Below are positions 17,855 to 27,400 of a stretch of 64,000 nucleotides of DNA, in pieces. The notes under the pieces were generated by a model. That model saw only the letters and a list, made by a program, of their open reading frames with translations. It was not told where the DNA came from and searched no databases. Source of the DNA: Gemmatimonadota bacterium (GTDB lineage Bacteria > Gemmatimonadota > Gemmatimonadetes > Gemmatimonadales > GWC2-71-9). The DNA lies in assembly GCA_003222195.1 (NCBI GenBank), contig QHVB01000024.1:186001-250000 (forward strand), read 5' to 3'. Position numbers and translations under genes: made by a program. Position 1 is the first letter of the stretch; every line of letters starts with the position of its first letter.

Positions 17855-18468
17855 CAGGCGTGCTTGATCGTGATAGACTCGACCACATTCGCCACGTCTT
17901 CGGCCTGGTCGAGGGTGCCCTCCAGATTGTCGTAGATCTCTTTCCACTTGATCAGCTCGATGGCGTCGCGCTCTTTCTCGAAGAGCTGTCCCAGCGCCTC
18001 GTGGTAAATCGAATCGCCTTCTTCTTCGAGCTGCTTCGCCTCCACGGCGTACTTCATGACGTCGTTGCCCTTCTTGAGCCGGCTCACCGCTTCCCACAGC
18101 ACGCCCATCATCCGCCCCAAAACGTCGACCAATCGCAGCACGCCTTGCGGCGCGACCCCGAGGCGAAAGATCTGCGTCCGCCGCGCGGTGCCGTCCATCG
18201 CGTCCATGACATCGTCCAGATCCGACGCCAGTTGGTGAATGTCTTCGCGATCGAGCGGCGTAATGAACGTGCGGTCGAGACGGTTGACGACCTCATGCGT
18301 GACCTGATCGGCCTCGTGCTCCAACCGCTTGATGGCTTCGACATGGGGCGTGCGGCGGTCGGGCGCAGCCTGGAACAGCTGCCGCAAATGCTCCACCGCT
18401 TCTTTGTTGCGAGTGGCGACTTGGGTGAACAAATCGAAAAACTCTTCTTCGCGCGGCAGGAGACGCAC
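17854..18468 (-). CDS. DUF47 Pit accessory/regulatory protein (PhoU-like)
   Basis: About 204 residues of an all-helical PhoU-like DUF47 protein, starting RLLPREEEFFDLF as is typical of the family and containing KRLEHEADQVTHEVVNRLDR and FITPLDREDIHQLASDLDDV. Partner genes of this type sit directly before pit and control phosphate uptake. I choose the GTG at 18468 because GGAG lies 5 bases upstream and family members begin there; the frame is open to an ATG at 18522, which would add 18 atypical residues. The start faces the APC permease across a 69-bp divergent region. Confidence 0.85.
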   Translation of the reverse strand: MRLLPREEEFFDLFTQVATRNKEAVEHLRQLFQAAPDRRTPHVEAIKRLEHEADQVTHEVVNRLDRTFITPLDREDIHQLASDLDDVMDAMDGTARRTQIFRLGVAPQGVLRLVDVLGRMMGVLWEAVSRLKKGNDVMKYAVEAKQLEEEGDSIYHEALGQLFEKERDAIELIKWKEIYDNLEGTLDQAEDVANVVESITIKHA

Positions 18469-18523
18469 GGTATCTCCAGGGGCGTGGTGGACCGCAAAGA
18501 TAGCGGCCCCGGCGAATGACAAC

Positions 18524-18529
18524 TAGGTT
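18524..18529 (+). promoter_or_regulatory. -10-like element TAGGTT before the APC permease
   Basis: TAGGTT followed by ATCGGCTC and directly the ATG at 18538. There is no Shine-Dalgarno sequence in the 8-base gap, so the transcript would begin at or next to the start codon. Confidence 0.4.
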
Positions 18530-18537
18530 ATCGGCTC

Positions 18538-19977
18538 ATGACCCCTACCCCGGCGCAATCCCAGCCGGTCGAGTTCGTCCGCGCGATCTCCCGGCTCGAC
18601 GCCACCGCCCTCGTCGTCGGATCGATGATCGGTTCCGGCATCTTCATTGTGTCGGCCGACATCCTGCGGCAGGTCCATTCCCCGGGCCTGCTGCTCACCG
18701 TGTGGCTCCTGTCAGGCGTCGTGACGCTGTTGGGCGCGCTGTCCTACGGGGAGCTCGCGGCGATGTATCCGAAGGCGGGGGGGAACTACATCTATCTCCG
18801 CGAGGGGATCTCGCCGCTGTTCGGCTACCTCTACGGCTGGACGCTGTTCGTCGTGATTCAGACCGGCACGATCGCGGCGGTCGCCGTCGCGTTCGCGCGG
18901 TTCACCTCGGTGCTCTGGCCCTCGCTCTCGCCGGACGTGCTGCCCGGCCTGGGCACGACGCTGCATCTGCCGCAGCCCATCGGCGACGTCGCGGTCGGTG
19001 TTTCGCTGCAGCGCATCTTTGCGATCGCCTCGATCGTGCTGCTCACTTGGATCAATGTGCGCGGCGTGCGCACCGCGGCGTTCATCCAAACCACGCTGAC
19101 GGCGATCAAGACCGCATCCCTCGCCGCGCTGATTCTGCTCGGGATCACGATCGGGCGAAACGCCGAGGCGATCGCCGCCAACTGGGGCGCGAACTTCTGG
19201 GCCGGCGGCGCCTTGACGCTGGCGGTCTTACCAGTGGTCGGCGCGGCCATGGTGGGTTCGCTCTTCTCGATGGACGCGTGGAATAACGTCGGGTTTGCGT
19301 CGGGCGAGCTCAAGAATCCCGAGAAGGACGTGCCGTTCGCGATGGGTGCCGGCGTCTTGATCGTGACGACGCTCTACGTCCTCGCGAACGTCTCCTACCT
19401 GGTCGTCCTCCCACAGGACGCCATCGCCCATGCGCCGCAGGATCGCGTCGGCACGGCGGCATTGCAGGCGATGTTCGGCGCGCCTGGCCTGTACATCATG
19501 GCGATCGCGATCATGATCTCGACGTTCGGCTGCAACAACGGGCTGATTCTGTCGGGCGCCCGCGTGTATTACGCGATGGCGAAGGACAATTTGTTCTTCA
19601 AATCGGCAGCCAATTTGCATCCAAGTTTCAAGACGCCGGCACTCGCGTTGATCGTACAGGCGATCTGGACATGCGTGCTGTGTCTCTCCGGGACGTACGG
19701 CCAGCTGCTCAACTTCGTGATCTTTGCCGCCGTGGTGTTCTACACGATCACGGCGATCGGCATCTTCCGTCTCCGGAAAACCCGGCCCGACATTCCACGG
19801 CCGGTGAAAGCGCCGGGGTACCCAATCCTGCCCGCCCTGTATGTCGTGCTGACCGGTCTGATCGCCGTCGACCTGCTGGTACAGGACTCCACCCGGACGT
19901 ACGCGTTCTTGGGGCTGATCCTGGTGCTGTTGGGAGTGCCGGTGTACTTCGCGTGGAGGCGCCTGGCTGCCGCATAG
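18538..19977 (+). CDS. APC-family amino acid permease
   Basis: A 479-residue, 12-helix transporter of the amino acid-polyamine-organocation superfamily. The first helix has the substrate-binding unwound motif GSMIGSGIFI (about 28-37); SMDAWNNVGFASGELKNPEKD in the middle is the helix 6-7 loop typical of the APA/LAT branch. The substrate is an amino acid, otherwise unspecified. It is flanked by the divergent DUF47/pit pair and the small zinc-ribbon gene, with promoter-like elements on both sides, so it is probably a single-gene transcript. Confidence 0.88.
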   Translation: MTPTPAQSQPVEFVRAISRLDATALVVGSMIGSGIFIVSADILRQVHSPGLLLTVWLLSGVVTLLGALSYGELAAMYPKAGGNYIYLREGISPLFGYLYGWTLFVVIQTGTIAAVAVAFARFTSVLWPSLSPDVLPGLGTTLHLPQPIGDVAVGVSLQRIFAIASIVLLTWINVRGVRTAAFIQTTLTAIKTASLAALILLGITIGRNAEAIAANWGANFWAGGALTLAVLPVVGAAMVGSLFSMDAWNNVGFASGELKNPEKDVPFAMGAGVLIVTTLYVLANVSYLVVLPQDAIAHAPQDRVGTAALQAMFGAPGLYIMAIAIMISTFGCNNGLILSGARVYYAMAKDNLFFKSAANLHPSFKTPALALIVQAIWTCVLCLSGTYGQLLNFVIFAAVVFYTITAIGIFRLRKTRPDIPRPVKAPGYPILPALYVVLTGLIAVDLLVQDSTRTYAFLGLILVLLGVPVYFAWRRLAAA

Positions 19978-19986
19978 GTTTCGGGT

Positions 19987-19992
19987 TATATT
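19987..19992 (+). promoter_or_regulatory. -10 element TATATT of the zinc-ribbon/radical SAM pair
   Basis: TATATTCGGGG at 19987 onward ends 8 bases before the ATG at 20001. The same TATATTCGGG string appears before imuB (22882) and, as TATATTTCGGG, before the Lhr-like helicase (minus, 35086). The start of transcription would be within a base or two of the ATG. Confidence 0.5.
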
Positions 19993-20000
19993 CGGGGTGT

Positions 20001-20126
20001 ATGGCTGTACGGAAACCCCGGGAGTGCCCGCCCAAACCCCCTTCGTGTCCCGATTGCGGCGCCAAGACCGTCCACCAGTCGGGGTGTCTCCTATGTCTCC
20101 AATGCGGCTGGGCGCGGTGTGGCTAA
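20001..20126 (+). CDS. 41-residue zinc-ribbon miniprotein
   Basis: A 41-residue ORF, MAVRKPRECPPKPPSCPDCG and onward, with C16-x2-C19 and C32-x2-C35 plus C9, C29 and C40. The pattern CPDCG, then GCLLCLQCGWARCG, is the zinc ribbon found at the C-terminus of class II ribonucleotide reductases and in some stand-alone proteins. A promoter-like TATATT sits just before it and its stop overlaps the GTG of the radical SAM gene by 8 bases, so it is the leader gene of that transcript. Function unknown; metal-dependent nucleic acid or protein binding is a reasonable guess. Confidence 0.7.
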   Translation: MAVRKPRECPPKPPSCPDCGAKTVHQSGCLLCLQCGWARCG

Positions 20127-21174
20127 CCGCCAGCTGCCGCTGCTCCCCGTTGACCAACCGTCAGGCTGTCCGCCCGTCATTCTCGACGAGCGCCTCCGCG
20201 GCACCCGCTTCGTCTCCCTCACCCCGAACCGCGTCCTCAACTCGCCCAAGTCGACGGGCATGGATTACTGGTCGCTCAATCCCTATGTCGGCTGCGAGTT
20301 CGGCTGCAGCTACTGCTACGCGCGCTACACGCACCGCTACGTCGTCGAGCGGGCGCACGATGCCGGCAAGCTGACCGACGCCGAGTTCGCGGATTATCGC
20401 GGCGCGCACGGCTGGGAAGCGTTCGAGAAGCGGATCTTCGTGAAAGAGCATGTCGTCGGCGCGCTGGAGGCGGATCTCAAGCGCGTGCCGCTCGGCCAAT
20501 GCATCGTGATCGGTACCGCGACCGATCCCTACCAACCCGCCGAGCGCCGGTTTCGGATCACGCGCGCGGTGCTGCAGCGGCTGACGCGCTGTGAGGGTCT
20601 CTCGTTCGGCATCATCACCAAGAGCCCGCTGATCGCGCGCGACTGTGATCTGCTCGTACGGTTGCAGGAACGCAACGAAGTCCAGATTCACATTTCATTG
20701 ATTACGCATGACGCCAAACTCGCGCGCAAACTCGAAGCGCGCTCGCCGGTGCCGGCGGCTCGCCTGCGCGCGTTGCGCAAACTCGTCGACGGCGGCGTCA
20801 ATGCCGGACTGATCGTCGCACCGGTGCTTCCCGGCATCACTGACGACGTCGCCCATCTCGACGCGCTGTTCGCTGCCGCACGTGACGCCGGCGCGCGTTT
20901 CGTCCACGCCGGTGCGTTGCGGCTCTACGCCGCCGTACGCGATCGCTTCTTACCGGTGCTGGGAGAACATTTTCCAGATCTGGTACCAAGGTACCAGCGC
21001 GCGTACGCGCGCCAGGCGGGCGCACCGCAAGAGTACGCGCGCGCGTTGTCGCGCCGCGTGGAGAAGCTGCGGCGCAAATACGGCTTCAAGAACCACCCCG
21101 GGATGATCGATCGCTACCGGCCGGCCAAGATGCCGGTGCAGGGCGAGCTGGAGCTGCGCGGCAGCCTGCCTTAA
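20119..21174 (+). CDS. Radical SAM protein, SPL/Rv2578c-like
   Basis: A 351-residue radical SAM enzyme with the cluster motif C59-x3-C63-x2-C66 (NPYVGCEFGCSYCYARY). The start region RGTRFVSLTPNRVLNSPKST and GTATDPYQPAERRFRITRAVL place it in the group annotated as SPL-family or Rv2578c-like radical SAM proteins, related to spore photoproduct lyase; no substrate is established for most of them. The GTG start overlaps the zinc-ribbon gene. The mutasome operon 1.7 kb downstream suggests a DNA-damage context (inference). Its TAA shares TTAA with the stop of the convergent lipoprotein gene. Confidence 0.83.
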   Translation: MANRQLPLLPVDQPSGCPPVILDERLRGTRFVSLTPNRVLNSPKSTGMDYWSLNPYVGCEFGCSYCYARYTHRYVVERAHDAGKLTDAEFADYRGAHGWEAFEKRIFVKEHVVGALEADLKRVPLGQCIVIGTATDPYQPAERRFRITRAVLQRLTRCEGLSFGIITKSPLIARDCDLLVRLQERNEVQIHISLITHDAKLARKLEARSPVPAARLRALRKLVDGGVNAGLIVAPVLPGITDDVAHLDALFAAARDAGARFVHAGALRLYAAVRDRFLPVLGEHFPDLVPRYQRAYARQAGAPQEYARALSRRVEKLRRKYGFKNHPGMIDRYRPAKMPVQGELELRGSLP

Positions 21175-21845
21175 CCGCCCCCGACGCGGCGGAAGACCCG
21201 TGTCTCTCCGCAAACCGCAGCCGTCGCGGTGTGGATGTAGCCGGTCACCAACGCAGCCGACAACCCGGCTGTATCCGCCTGATCCTCGAGTACGAGCGCG
21301 GCATTGGGTGTGTAAAGGCCCATTGGCCGCACGCGCGCGCAGTTCAGCGAGTCGCGTTCGATATTCACGTACCCGGCGGCATTCCGGCGCGACGCATCCG
21401 CCCCACTCCGTCGCACCACGACCTCACCGAACTTGCTCACCGCCAGATTCTGCGCTCCCGCCGAGAGCGCAAAAGCCAGGGTGGGGGCGCGCATTTCATA
21501 GCTGCGCGCCGACAGTGCCGCGAGACCGGGTGCCGTGCCCGCGGTGTCGATCGCGATTACGGCGAGCAATGCCCGAGTACGTGCGGTCAGACACTCGATG
21601 TGATCGTTGCCGACCAGGAAATAGGGCGCGAAAGTGACCGCCGACTGATCGGCGGACGCACCGGCCCGAAACTGCGGGTTGATCGCACAGACACCCCATA
21701 CGACGAGCCTCGTGCGGAAGGGCTGACCGGCGTTTACTTCGGCGGGCCAGTCCATCCACTGGACCGTGACAGGATCGATTTTGGCGTTGGGCTCGCACGC
21801 TGCGAGGAGGCCTAGAACGAATACCAAGGATCGTGCTTGGCGCAT
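21171..21845 (-). CDS. Hypothetical lipoprotein
   Basis: A 224-residue protein with a lipoprotein signal peptide (MRQARSLVFVLGLLAAC, lipobox LAAC at about 14-17). The mature part has several Thr/Ala/Val-rich beta-like stretches and at least four further cysteines (WGVCAIN, HIECLT, LNCAR, VCGET) that could form disulphides in the periplasm. I recognise no domain. It lies 15 bp downstream of the DUF72 gene on the same strand, so is probably cotranscribed, and its stop overlaps that of the radical SAM gene. Confidence 0.65.
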   Translation of the reverse strand: MRQARSLVFVLGLLAACEPNAKIDPVTVQWMDWPAEVNAGQPFRTRLVVWGVCAINPQFRAGASADQSAVTFAPYFLVGNDHIECLTARTRALLAVIAIDTAGTAPGLAALSARSYEMRAPTLAFALSAGAQNLAVSKFGEVVVRRSGADASRRNAAGYVNIERDSLNCARVRPMGLYTPNAALVLEDQADTAGLSAALVTGYIHTATAAVCGETRVFRRVGGG

Positions 21846-21860
21846 ACTCGTTCTACCCGC

Positions 21861-22829
21861 TTAGGTAGCCTCCGCGTCACCTTCCACCCACATACGCGCC
21901 ACCGCCCGGATCGTCCCGGGTGCGTTTCCCTCGGCGCGATTGTTCGCCAGGATGAACGCCTCGACTCGGCGGCGGTGGGCTTCACTGACGAGACGGAGCA
22001 GATCCTGCCGCAGACTTCGCAGCGGCTCCTGCACCCGGTCGTACGGCTGGAATTGTTTGACGGCGTCGGCATAGCGGCGGCCCGGTTTGAGCAACGCGCG
22101 TGCAACTGTGAAGGCCGTGGGAAACGTCCAGCCGAGGTCGATCTGCTCGCCGATCGGCGGCATTTCGGTCCATGAGTTGAACACGTGCGCCACGCCATGC
22201 CGCTTCAGGACCTCGCCATGCACTGGGGTGAGCAGCTCCGGATTGCGCAGCTCGACGGCATAGCGAAAGTCTTTGGGCAGCTCACTGAGGAAATCGTCGA
22301 GCTGGTCGGCCCATTGTAGCGGATCTGGCAGGTCCTTCCCACGCATCGCTTGGAACTCGAACACAAAGCACCCCGCGTGATCCCGAAACACTCGGCTGTA
22401 AGCCCCCAGCACATTGTCTTTGAAGCGCACCGCGTTCAGAAAGTCAGGATTGCGCATCCCGGCGAGACCCGGCTGCGGCGAATCCTGACCCAATCGCATT
22501 GCGGTGATACGGTCCCAGACCTTGCTGACACACGGGAACGCCGGCGGCAGGGCACGAGCGTAGGACTGCAGCTCCTCTTCCGAGGGCGGATCGTAGAACA
22601 CGCTGTCGATCCCGACTGTGCGAAACAGGGGATAGCGCGTGTATTCCTCGAGTCGCTTGGCCGGCTGCGGACCGCGATAGCGGCGGTGGTAGACATCGCC
22701 AAACCAACCGTCATAGGTCCAGGTGGACGTGCCGAAGCGAATGCCAGGCGGGATGCCTCTGCCGAGCTGGACGAGCTCTGGGCTGGGGGGCGGAAGTGCT
22801 TCAGGCCCAAAGAGATCCGCTTGCGTCAT
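21861..22829 (-). CDS. DUF72-family (YecE-like) protein
   Basis: About 322 residues of a DUF72 TIM-barrel protein: IRFGTSTWTYDGWFGDVYHR near the start, then FPCVSKVWDRITA, FEFQAMRG, FRYAVELRNPELL and YAVELRNPE, all conserved positions of the family. The biochemical function of DUF72 is unknown. ATG 22829 is preferred to the TTG two codons upstream (22835); TTAGACT lies 6 bases before the ATG, another leaderless-looking arrangement. It is divergent from imuB across an 80-bp region. Confidence 0.85.
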   Translation of the reverse strand: MTQADLFGPEALPPPSPELVQLGRGIPPGIRFGTSTWTYDGWFGDVYHRRYRGPQPAKRLEEYTRYPLFRTVGIDSVFYDPPSEEELQSYARALPPAFPCVSKVWDRITAMRLGQDSPQPGLAGMRNPDFLNAVRFKDNVLGAYSRVFRDHAGCFVFEFQAMRGKDLPDPLQWADQLDDFLSELPKDFRYAVELRNPELLTPVHGEVLKRHGVAHVFNSWTEMPPIGEQIDLGWTFPTAFTVARALLKPGRRYADAVKQFQPYDRVQEPLRSLRQDLLRLVSEAHRRRVEAFILANNRAEGNAPGTIRAVARMWVEGDAEAT

Positions 22830-22881
22830 GCCCAAAGTCTAATCTTCCCGAGGCTGCTTGCGAGTGACGTGATCTTCGGGA

Positions 22882-22887
22882 TATATT
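22882..22887 (+). promoter_or_regulatory. -10 element TATATT of the mutasome operon
   Basis: CGGGATATATTCGGG surrounds this hexamer; it ends 9 bases before the in-frame TTG at 22897 and 24 before the ATG at 22912. I see no Gram-negative or Gram-positive style LexA box in the 80-bp divergent region, so damage control, if any, uses another operator. Confidence 0.45.
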
Positions 22888-22911
22888 CGGGTCCCCTTGG
22901 GGCTTTTGTCA

Positions 22912-24192
22912 ATGTCGCGACGTCCTACGAGCTCGCTCGCCGCCTGCGTCTGGGTTCCCCTCTTCCCGCTCCGCTGTGAAGAGGCTCGTCATGAGGGGCT
23001 GTCGGCTTACCCCACGGCCCTGCTCGCCCCTGACACCACACGCAAGCTCTGGCAAGTCTCCCCGCTCGCCCGCCATGCGGGGGTGAAGCCGGGAATGACC
23101 GTCAGCCAGGCGATCGGGCTCTGTCCCACGCTGCGGCTCATCGAACCCGACCCGGTCCATTACGACGAGCGCTTCTCTCACCTGCTGTCGGCACTGAGCG
23201 AAGTGAGCCCGGTGGTCGAGCCAGGCGAGTTGGGGCTCGCGTACGTGGGGACTGACGGGCTGGAGGGGATTTTCGGCTCGCCAGGAAAGATCCTCGAGGC
23301 GATACGGCGGACGGTCGGACAGTCGGACGGTCGGACGGTTCGACTGGGATGGGGATTCGGGAAGTTCGTCGCGTGGGTCGCCGCTTCGCGTTCCAAGCCT
23401 GACGAAGCAGTGATCGTTCCGGTCGGATCAGAAAGGAAATTCCTCGCCTCCCAGCCGATCGCCGTCCTTCCGCTCGACACCGATATCCATCGCCGGCTCC
23501 GGCAACTCAATATCCGCACGCTGGGCGCGCTCGCGGCGATTCCTGAAGCGGCGGTCACCGCGCAGTTCGGTGACGTGGGGAAACGCCTGTGGCGACTCGC
23601 CGCCAGCCGCATCGCGGAGCCCGTCGCGGGACGCGTCACGCTCGAGCCGATCGTGGTCGCGCTCACATTCTTCACACCGGTGAGCGAGCGTGAGTTGCTC
23701 GTGCACTCGCTCGAGCAGCTGATCGCACGCGCGCTCAATCATCCCCGCCGCATCGGCTGGCGCGTGCACGCGGTGCGGCTGCGTGCCGATCTCGAGGGTG
23801 GGGATGTGAGTGAAAACGCAGGTAGGGGCGCAGCATGCTGCGCCCCTACAAACCGTTCGTGGCTCGTCAATGTGATATTGAAGGATCCGACCGCCGACGG
23901 TGATCGCATCGCGGCACCGTTGAAAGTCAGGCTCGAACAGTCGCCACCCACCGGCGCCGTCGAGCGTCTCGTACTCGAGTTCACCGCGTTCGCTCCTGGA
24001 ACCGCCGAGCTGCAACTCTTCGCACGCGACGCCGCGGCTGCCGCGCGTGCTGGGCAACAGCGTGCGTTGCACCATGCCGCGCGCGAAGTCCGGATGCGCG
24101 TGAAACGCGCCAATCTCTATCACGTCATCGAGGTGCAGCCATGGTCGCGCCTGCCCGAGCGCCGCTACGCACTGATCGACTACGAGCCGTAA
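22912..24192 (+). CDS. imuB: ImuB-type Y-family polymerase-like protein
   Basis: About 426 residues (TTG 22897 would add five). It has the Y-family fold but the usual catalytic acids are missing: the palm starts ACVWVPLFPLRCEEARHEG where active enzymes have D-x-D, and AYVGTDGLEGIFG replaces the SIDE motif. This is the feature of ImuB, the non-catalytic hub that links DnaE2 to the beta clamp. The C-terminal part ends in WSRLPERRYALIDYEP, typical of the family. An 8-bp microrepeat (23308-23339) and a perfect 28-bp palindrome (23822-23849) are inserted in frame. Operon: imuB, DUF6504, dnaE2, unknown gene. No imuA is adjacent. Confidence 0.87.
   Translation: MSRRPTSSLAACVWVPLFPLRCEEARHEGLSAYPTALLAPDTTRKLWQVSPLARHAGVKPGMTVSQAIGLCPTLRLIEPDPVHYDERFSHLLSALSEVSPVVEPGELGLAYVGTDGLEGIFGSPGKILEAIRRTVGQSDGRTVRLGWGFGKFVAWVAASRSKPDEAVIVPVGSERKFLASQPIAVLPLDTDIHRRLRQLNIRTLGALAAIPEAAVTAQFGDVGKRLWRLAASRIAEPVAGRVTLEPIVVALTFFTPVSERELLVHSLEQLIARALNHPRRIGWRVHAVRLRADLEGGDVSENAGRGAACCAPTNRSWLVNVILKDPTADGDRIAAPLKVRLEQSPPTGAVERLVLEFTAFAPGTAELQLFARDAAAAARAGQQRALHHAAREVRMRVKRANLYHVIEVQPWSRLPERRYALIDYEP
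23308..23339 (+). repeat. Four tandem 8-bp units inside imuB
   Basis: CGGACGGT, CGGACAGT, CGGACGGT, CGGACGGT in direct tandem within the imuB coding region (a 32-bp stretch, encoding a GQSDGRTV-like surface segment). Similar CGGACGG-rich strings occur in the SNF2 helicase gene (about 11763-11783, reverse orientation), dnaE2 (25822-25856) and the HrpB-like helicase (about 40293-40315). Confidence 0.7.
23822..23849. repeat. Perfect 28-bp palindrome inside imuB
   Basis: GTAGGGGCGCAGCA followed immediately by its exact reverse complement, with no loop bases. It is read in frame as AGRGAACCAPT within the little-finger/C-terminal half of ImuB, a segment that looks foreign to the surrounding protein. 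It has the look of a dispersed REP-like palindromic repeat that landed in a gene without disturbing the frame. Confidence 0.9.
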
Positions 24193-24428
24193 ACGAGCCC
24201 CGCACCGTCACGGTGGAATTGCATGAATCCGGTCTGATGAAGGTCGGACGCCTGGGCGGCCGGTCGGTTGGAAACGTCGAAGCGATTCTCGAATCGTGGC
24301 GAATTGACGATGAATGGTGGCGTCAACCGATTTCGCGCTCGTATCTGGAATTGTTGTTAGAAGGAGGAAAGCGCGTGGTGGTATTTCAAGATCTCATGAC
24401 AGGTCTCTGGTTCATGCAGCAGCCATGA
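24141..24428 (+). CDS. DUF6504-like small mutasome-associated protein
   Basis: A small protein of up to 95 residues; the conserved part begins near RTVTVELHESGLMKVGRLGG and holds WRIDDEWWRQPISRSYLELL with LLEGGKRVVVFQDLMTGLWF, the pattern of the small DUF6504-type proteins found between imuB and dnaE2. The ATG at 24141 would overlap imuB by 52 bp; the GTG at 24213 gives a 71-residue protein starting after the imuB stop and is an equally good choice. Its TGA overlaps the dnaE2 ATG (ATGA). The function is unknown; its position suggests a mutasome accessory. Confidence 0.7.
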   Translation: MVAPARAPLRTDRLRAVNEPRTVTVELHESGLMKVGRLGGRSVGNVEAILESWRIDDEWWRQPISRSYLELLLEGGKRVVVFQDLMTGLWFMQQP

Positions 24429-27400
24429 CTCACGGGATGTATGCGGAGCTGCATTGCCACTCCGCCTTTTCATTCCTCGACGGCGCCTCCCCGCCCGACG
24501 AGATCCTCGCGGAAGCGCACCGGCTGGGCTATCCCGCACTCGCGCTCACGGATCGCAACGGCATCTACGGCTCGCTCGCGTTCGCGCACGCCGCCCAACC
24601 GCTCGGCCTGCAGGCGATCACCGGTGCCGAGGTCACACTCACCAATGGCAGTCATTTCATTCTGCTCGCTGAGACGTCGCAGGGATACACAAATCTTTGC
24701 CGGCTCCTCACCGAGACGCACCTCGACGCCGAGCGACTCGACCCACGACTCCCACTCACGGCCCTCGAGGCGCGGCATGACGGGCTGATCATTCTCTCCG
24801 GGGGACGCCGCGACGGATTGTTGCCGCGGACAATGGAGACCGAGGGGATCAGCGCCGCCATCAAACTCGCGCAGCACTGCAAGGAAGTCTTCGGGCGAGA
24901 CAGGTTTTTCGTCGAGATCCAGCGAAATCGTGTCCGTGGGGATATTGCGCACACTCGCGCCCTGATCGACATCGCTGGCAACTTGCAACTTGCCGTCTGT
25001 GCAACTGGAAATGTCCACTACCACAAGCGCGAGCTGTACCGGCTGCACGACGTCATGGTCGCGATCCGTCATCGGACGACGCTCGATGGCTCGCATCGGG
25101 TGCGAAATCCGAATAGCGAATTTTACTTGCGGCCACTGGACGAAGTCGTGGCGCTGTTCAGTGACTGTCCAGATGCTGTCGCCACTACATTGGTCATCGC
25201 CGAGCGCTGTAAGGCCTTCGACCTCACGCGCGACCTGGGCTACACCTTCCCGGACTTCCGCGGCTCGGGTCGCGCCCCCGCGCCCCAGGCGTTGGCCGAG
25301 CTGTGCCACGCCCGAATGCGGGAGCGCTACCCGCCTGGCTCCCTCTACCACGCGCAGGCGGTGCGTCGTCTCGAAGACGAGCTGCAGCTGATCGAGCACC
25401 ACAAGCTCAGTGGCTTCTTCCTCGTCTATCATGACCTCTTCGATCTCGCCCGCGAAGTCGCGGCCGACATCCGGCGCGGGTCGCGGCGGGCCATGGGCAA
25501 CCTCCTTCCCGGCCGGGGACGCGGGTCGTCCGTCTCCTCGATCGTTTGCTACCTCCTCGGCCTGTCGCACATCGATCCGATCGCCAACAAGCTCTTTCTG
25601 GGCCGCTTCCTGAACGAGACGCTCGCGTCGGTGCCGGATATCGATCTCGATTTCCCGCGCGAGATCCGGGAGGAGCTGATTCGCCGGGTGTACACCCGGT
25701 ACGGGGCCGAGCACGCCGGACTGGTGTGCTCGTTTCCCACCTATCGCCTGCGATCGGCCGTCCGCGAAATCGGCAAGGCCCTCGACTTGCCGCTCGGCGA
25801 AATCGAATTGGTCGCGAAACTGTCGGACGGGAGGGCGGACGGGCTAGCGGACGAGATGGAGCATCTGCCGGGGTTTGCCGGCCGCAAAGATGCTCCGTTA
25901 TGGAAAGAGCTGTGTCAGCTCGCGCAGGAGATTCGCGGGCTCCCGCGCCACGTTTCGCAACATCCGGGAGGCATGATCATCTCGTCGCGCCCGCTGATCG
26001 AGCTGGTGCCACTCGAGCGCGCCGCGATGGAGGACCGCGTCGTCTGCCAGTGGGACAAGGATTCCTGCGACGACGCGCGCTTCATCAAGATCGATTTTCT
26101 TGCGCTGGGCATGCTGTCGCTCGTCGAAGATTGCGCCGAGCTGATCGCGCGCCGCACTGGAACCGCGCCCGATCTCTCACGCATCGATTTCGAGGACCCC
26201 GCGATCTACGACCGCATCTGCGCCGGCGACACGATCGGCCTGTTTCAAATCGAGAGTCGCGCGCAGATCCAGATGATCCGGCGCAGCCGGCCGCGGAACC
26301 TGGAAGACCTCGCGGTCGAAGTCGCGATCGTGCGACCGGGGCCGATCGTCGGGGGGGCCGTGAACCCTTACGTCAGGCGGCGAGAGGAACAGCGCCGCGC
26401 CCACGCGGCCGGCCGGCCATACGAGCCGCCCATGGACCACCCCTTGCTCCGCGAATGCCTCGCCGAAACGCTCGGCGTCATTCTCTATCAGGATCAGGTA
26501 CTGCAAGTGTGCCAGGCGCTCGCGGGATTCACGACCGGGCAATCCGAAGCGCTGCGCCGCGCGATGAGCCGCCGTCGCTCGCACGATCTGATTTCGGGCT
26601 TCTGGGAAGAATTTCGGGCCGGCGCCGTCGCCCGCGGCGTCCCCGAAGCCACGGCGGAGAAAGTCTTCAGCCAGGTGATCGCGTTCAGCGAATTCGGATT
26701 CCCCAAGTCGCATGCCGCGGCGTTCGGCCTGCTCGCGTATCAATCGGCATGGCTCAGACACTATCACCCGGTCGAGTACTACGTCGCCCTGTTCAATAAT
26801 CAGCCGATGGGATTCTACTCGATCGATGCGCTGGGCCGCGATGCGCTGCGCAACGGCATCGAGATGCGGTTGCCCGACATCAACCGGAGCGATGTGTGGT
26901 GCACGGTGGAGGGCCACACGGTGCGGATCGGACTGGGCTTCATTCGTCATTGGAGCGAAGAGACCGCCACGGCAACCGTCGTCGAGCGAGAGCACCATGG
27001 TCCGTTCAAAAGCGTGGGTGATTTCATCCGGCGCGCACCGCCCATGCTCAAACGCACCGCAATCGAAGCGCTGATGTGGGTCGGCGGCTGCGATGCCTTC
27101 GGTCTGACGCGCCGCGAAATGTTATGGCAGGTCGGTCTCTGGCTGCCACCCAAGGCCTCGCGCTCCGTGGACGGCCGGGGCCGCCGGCAGCTCGAGCTGG
27201 CGCTGAACCACCCCCATGAGCAGCTGGCCTTCGGCGGCCTCACACCGCATGAGCGTCTGCTCGCAGAGTATGCCACGCTGGGCTTCTCGGCCAGCGGCCA
27301 TCCTCTGTCTTTGGTGCGCAACGCCTTACCACCCGGACTCACGCTCAATCGCGATCTGGACGACTTGAAAGCCGGCGTGAAATGTCAGGTGGCGGGTCTG

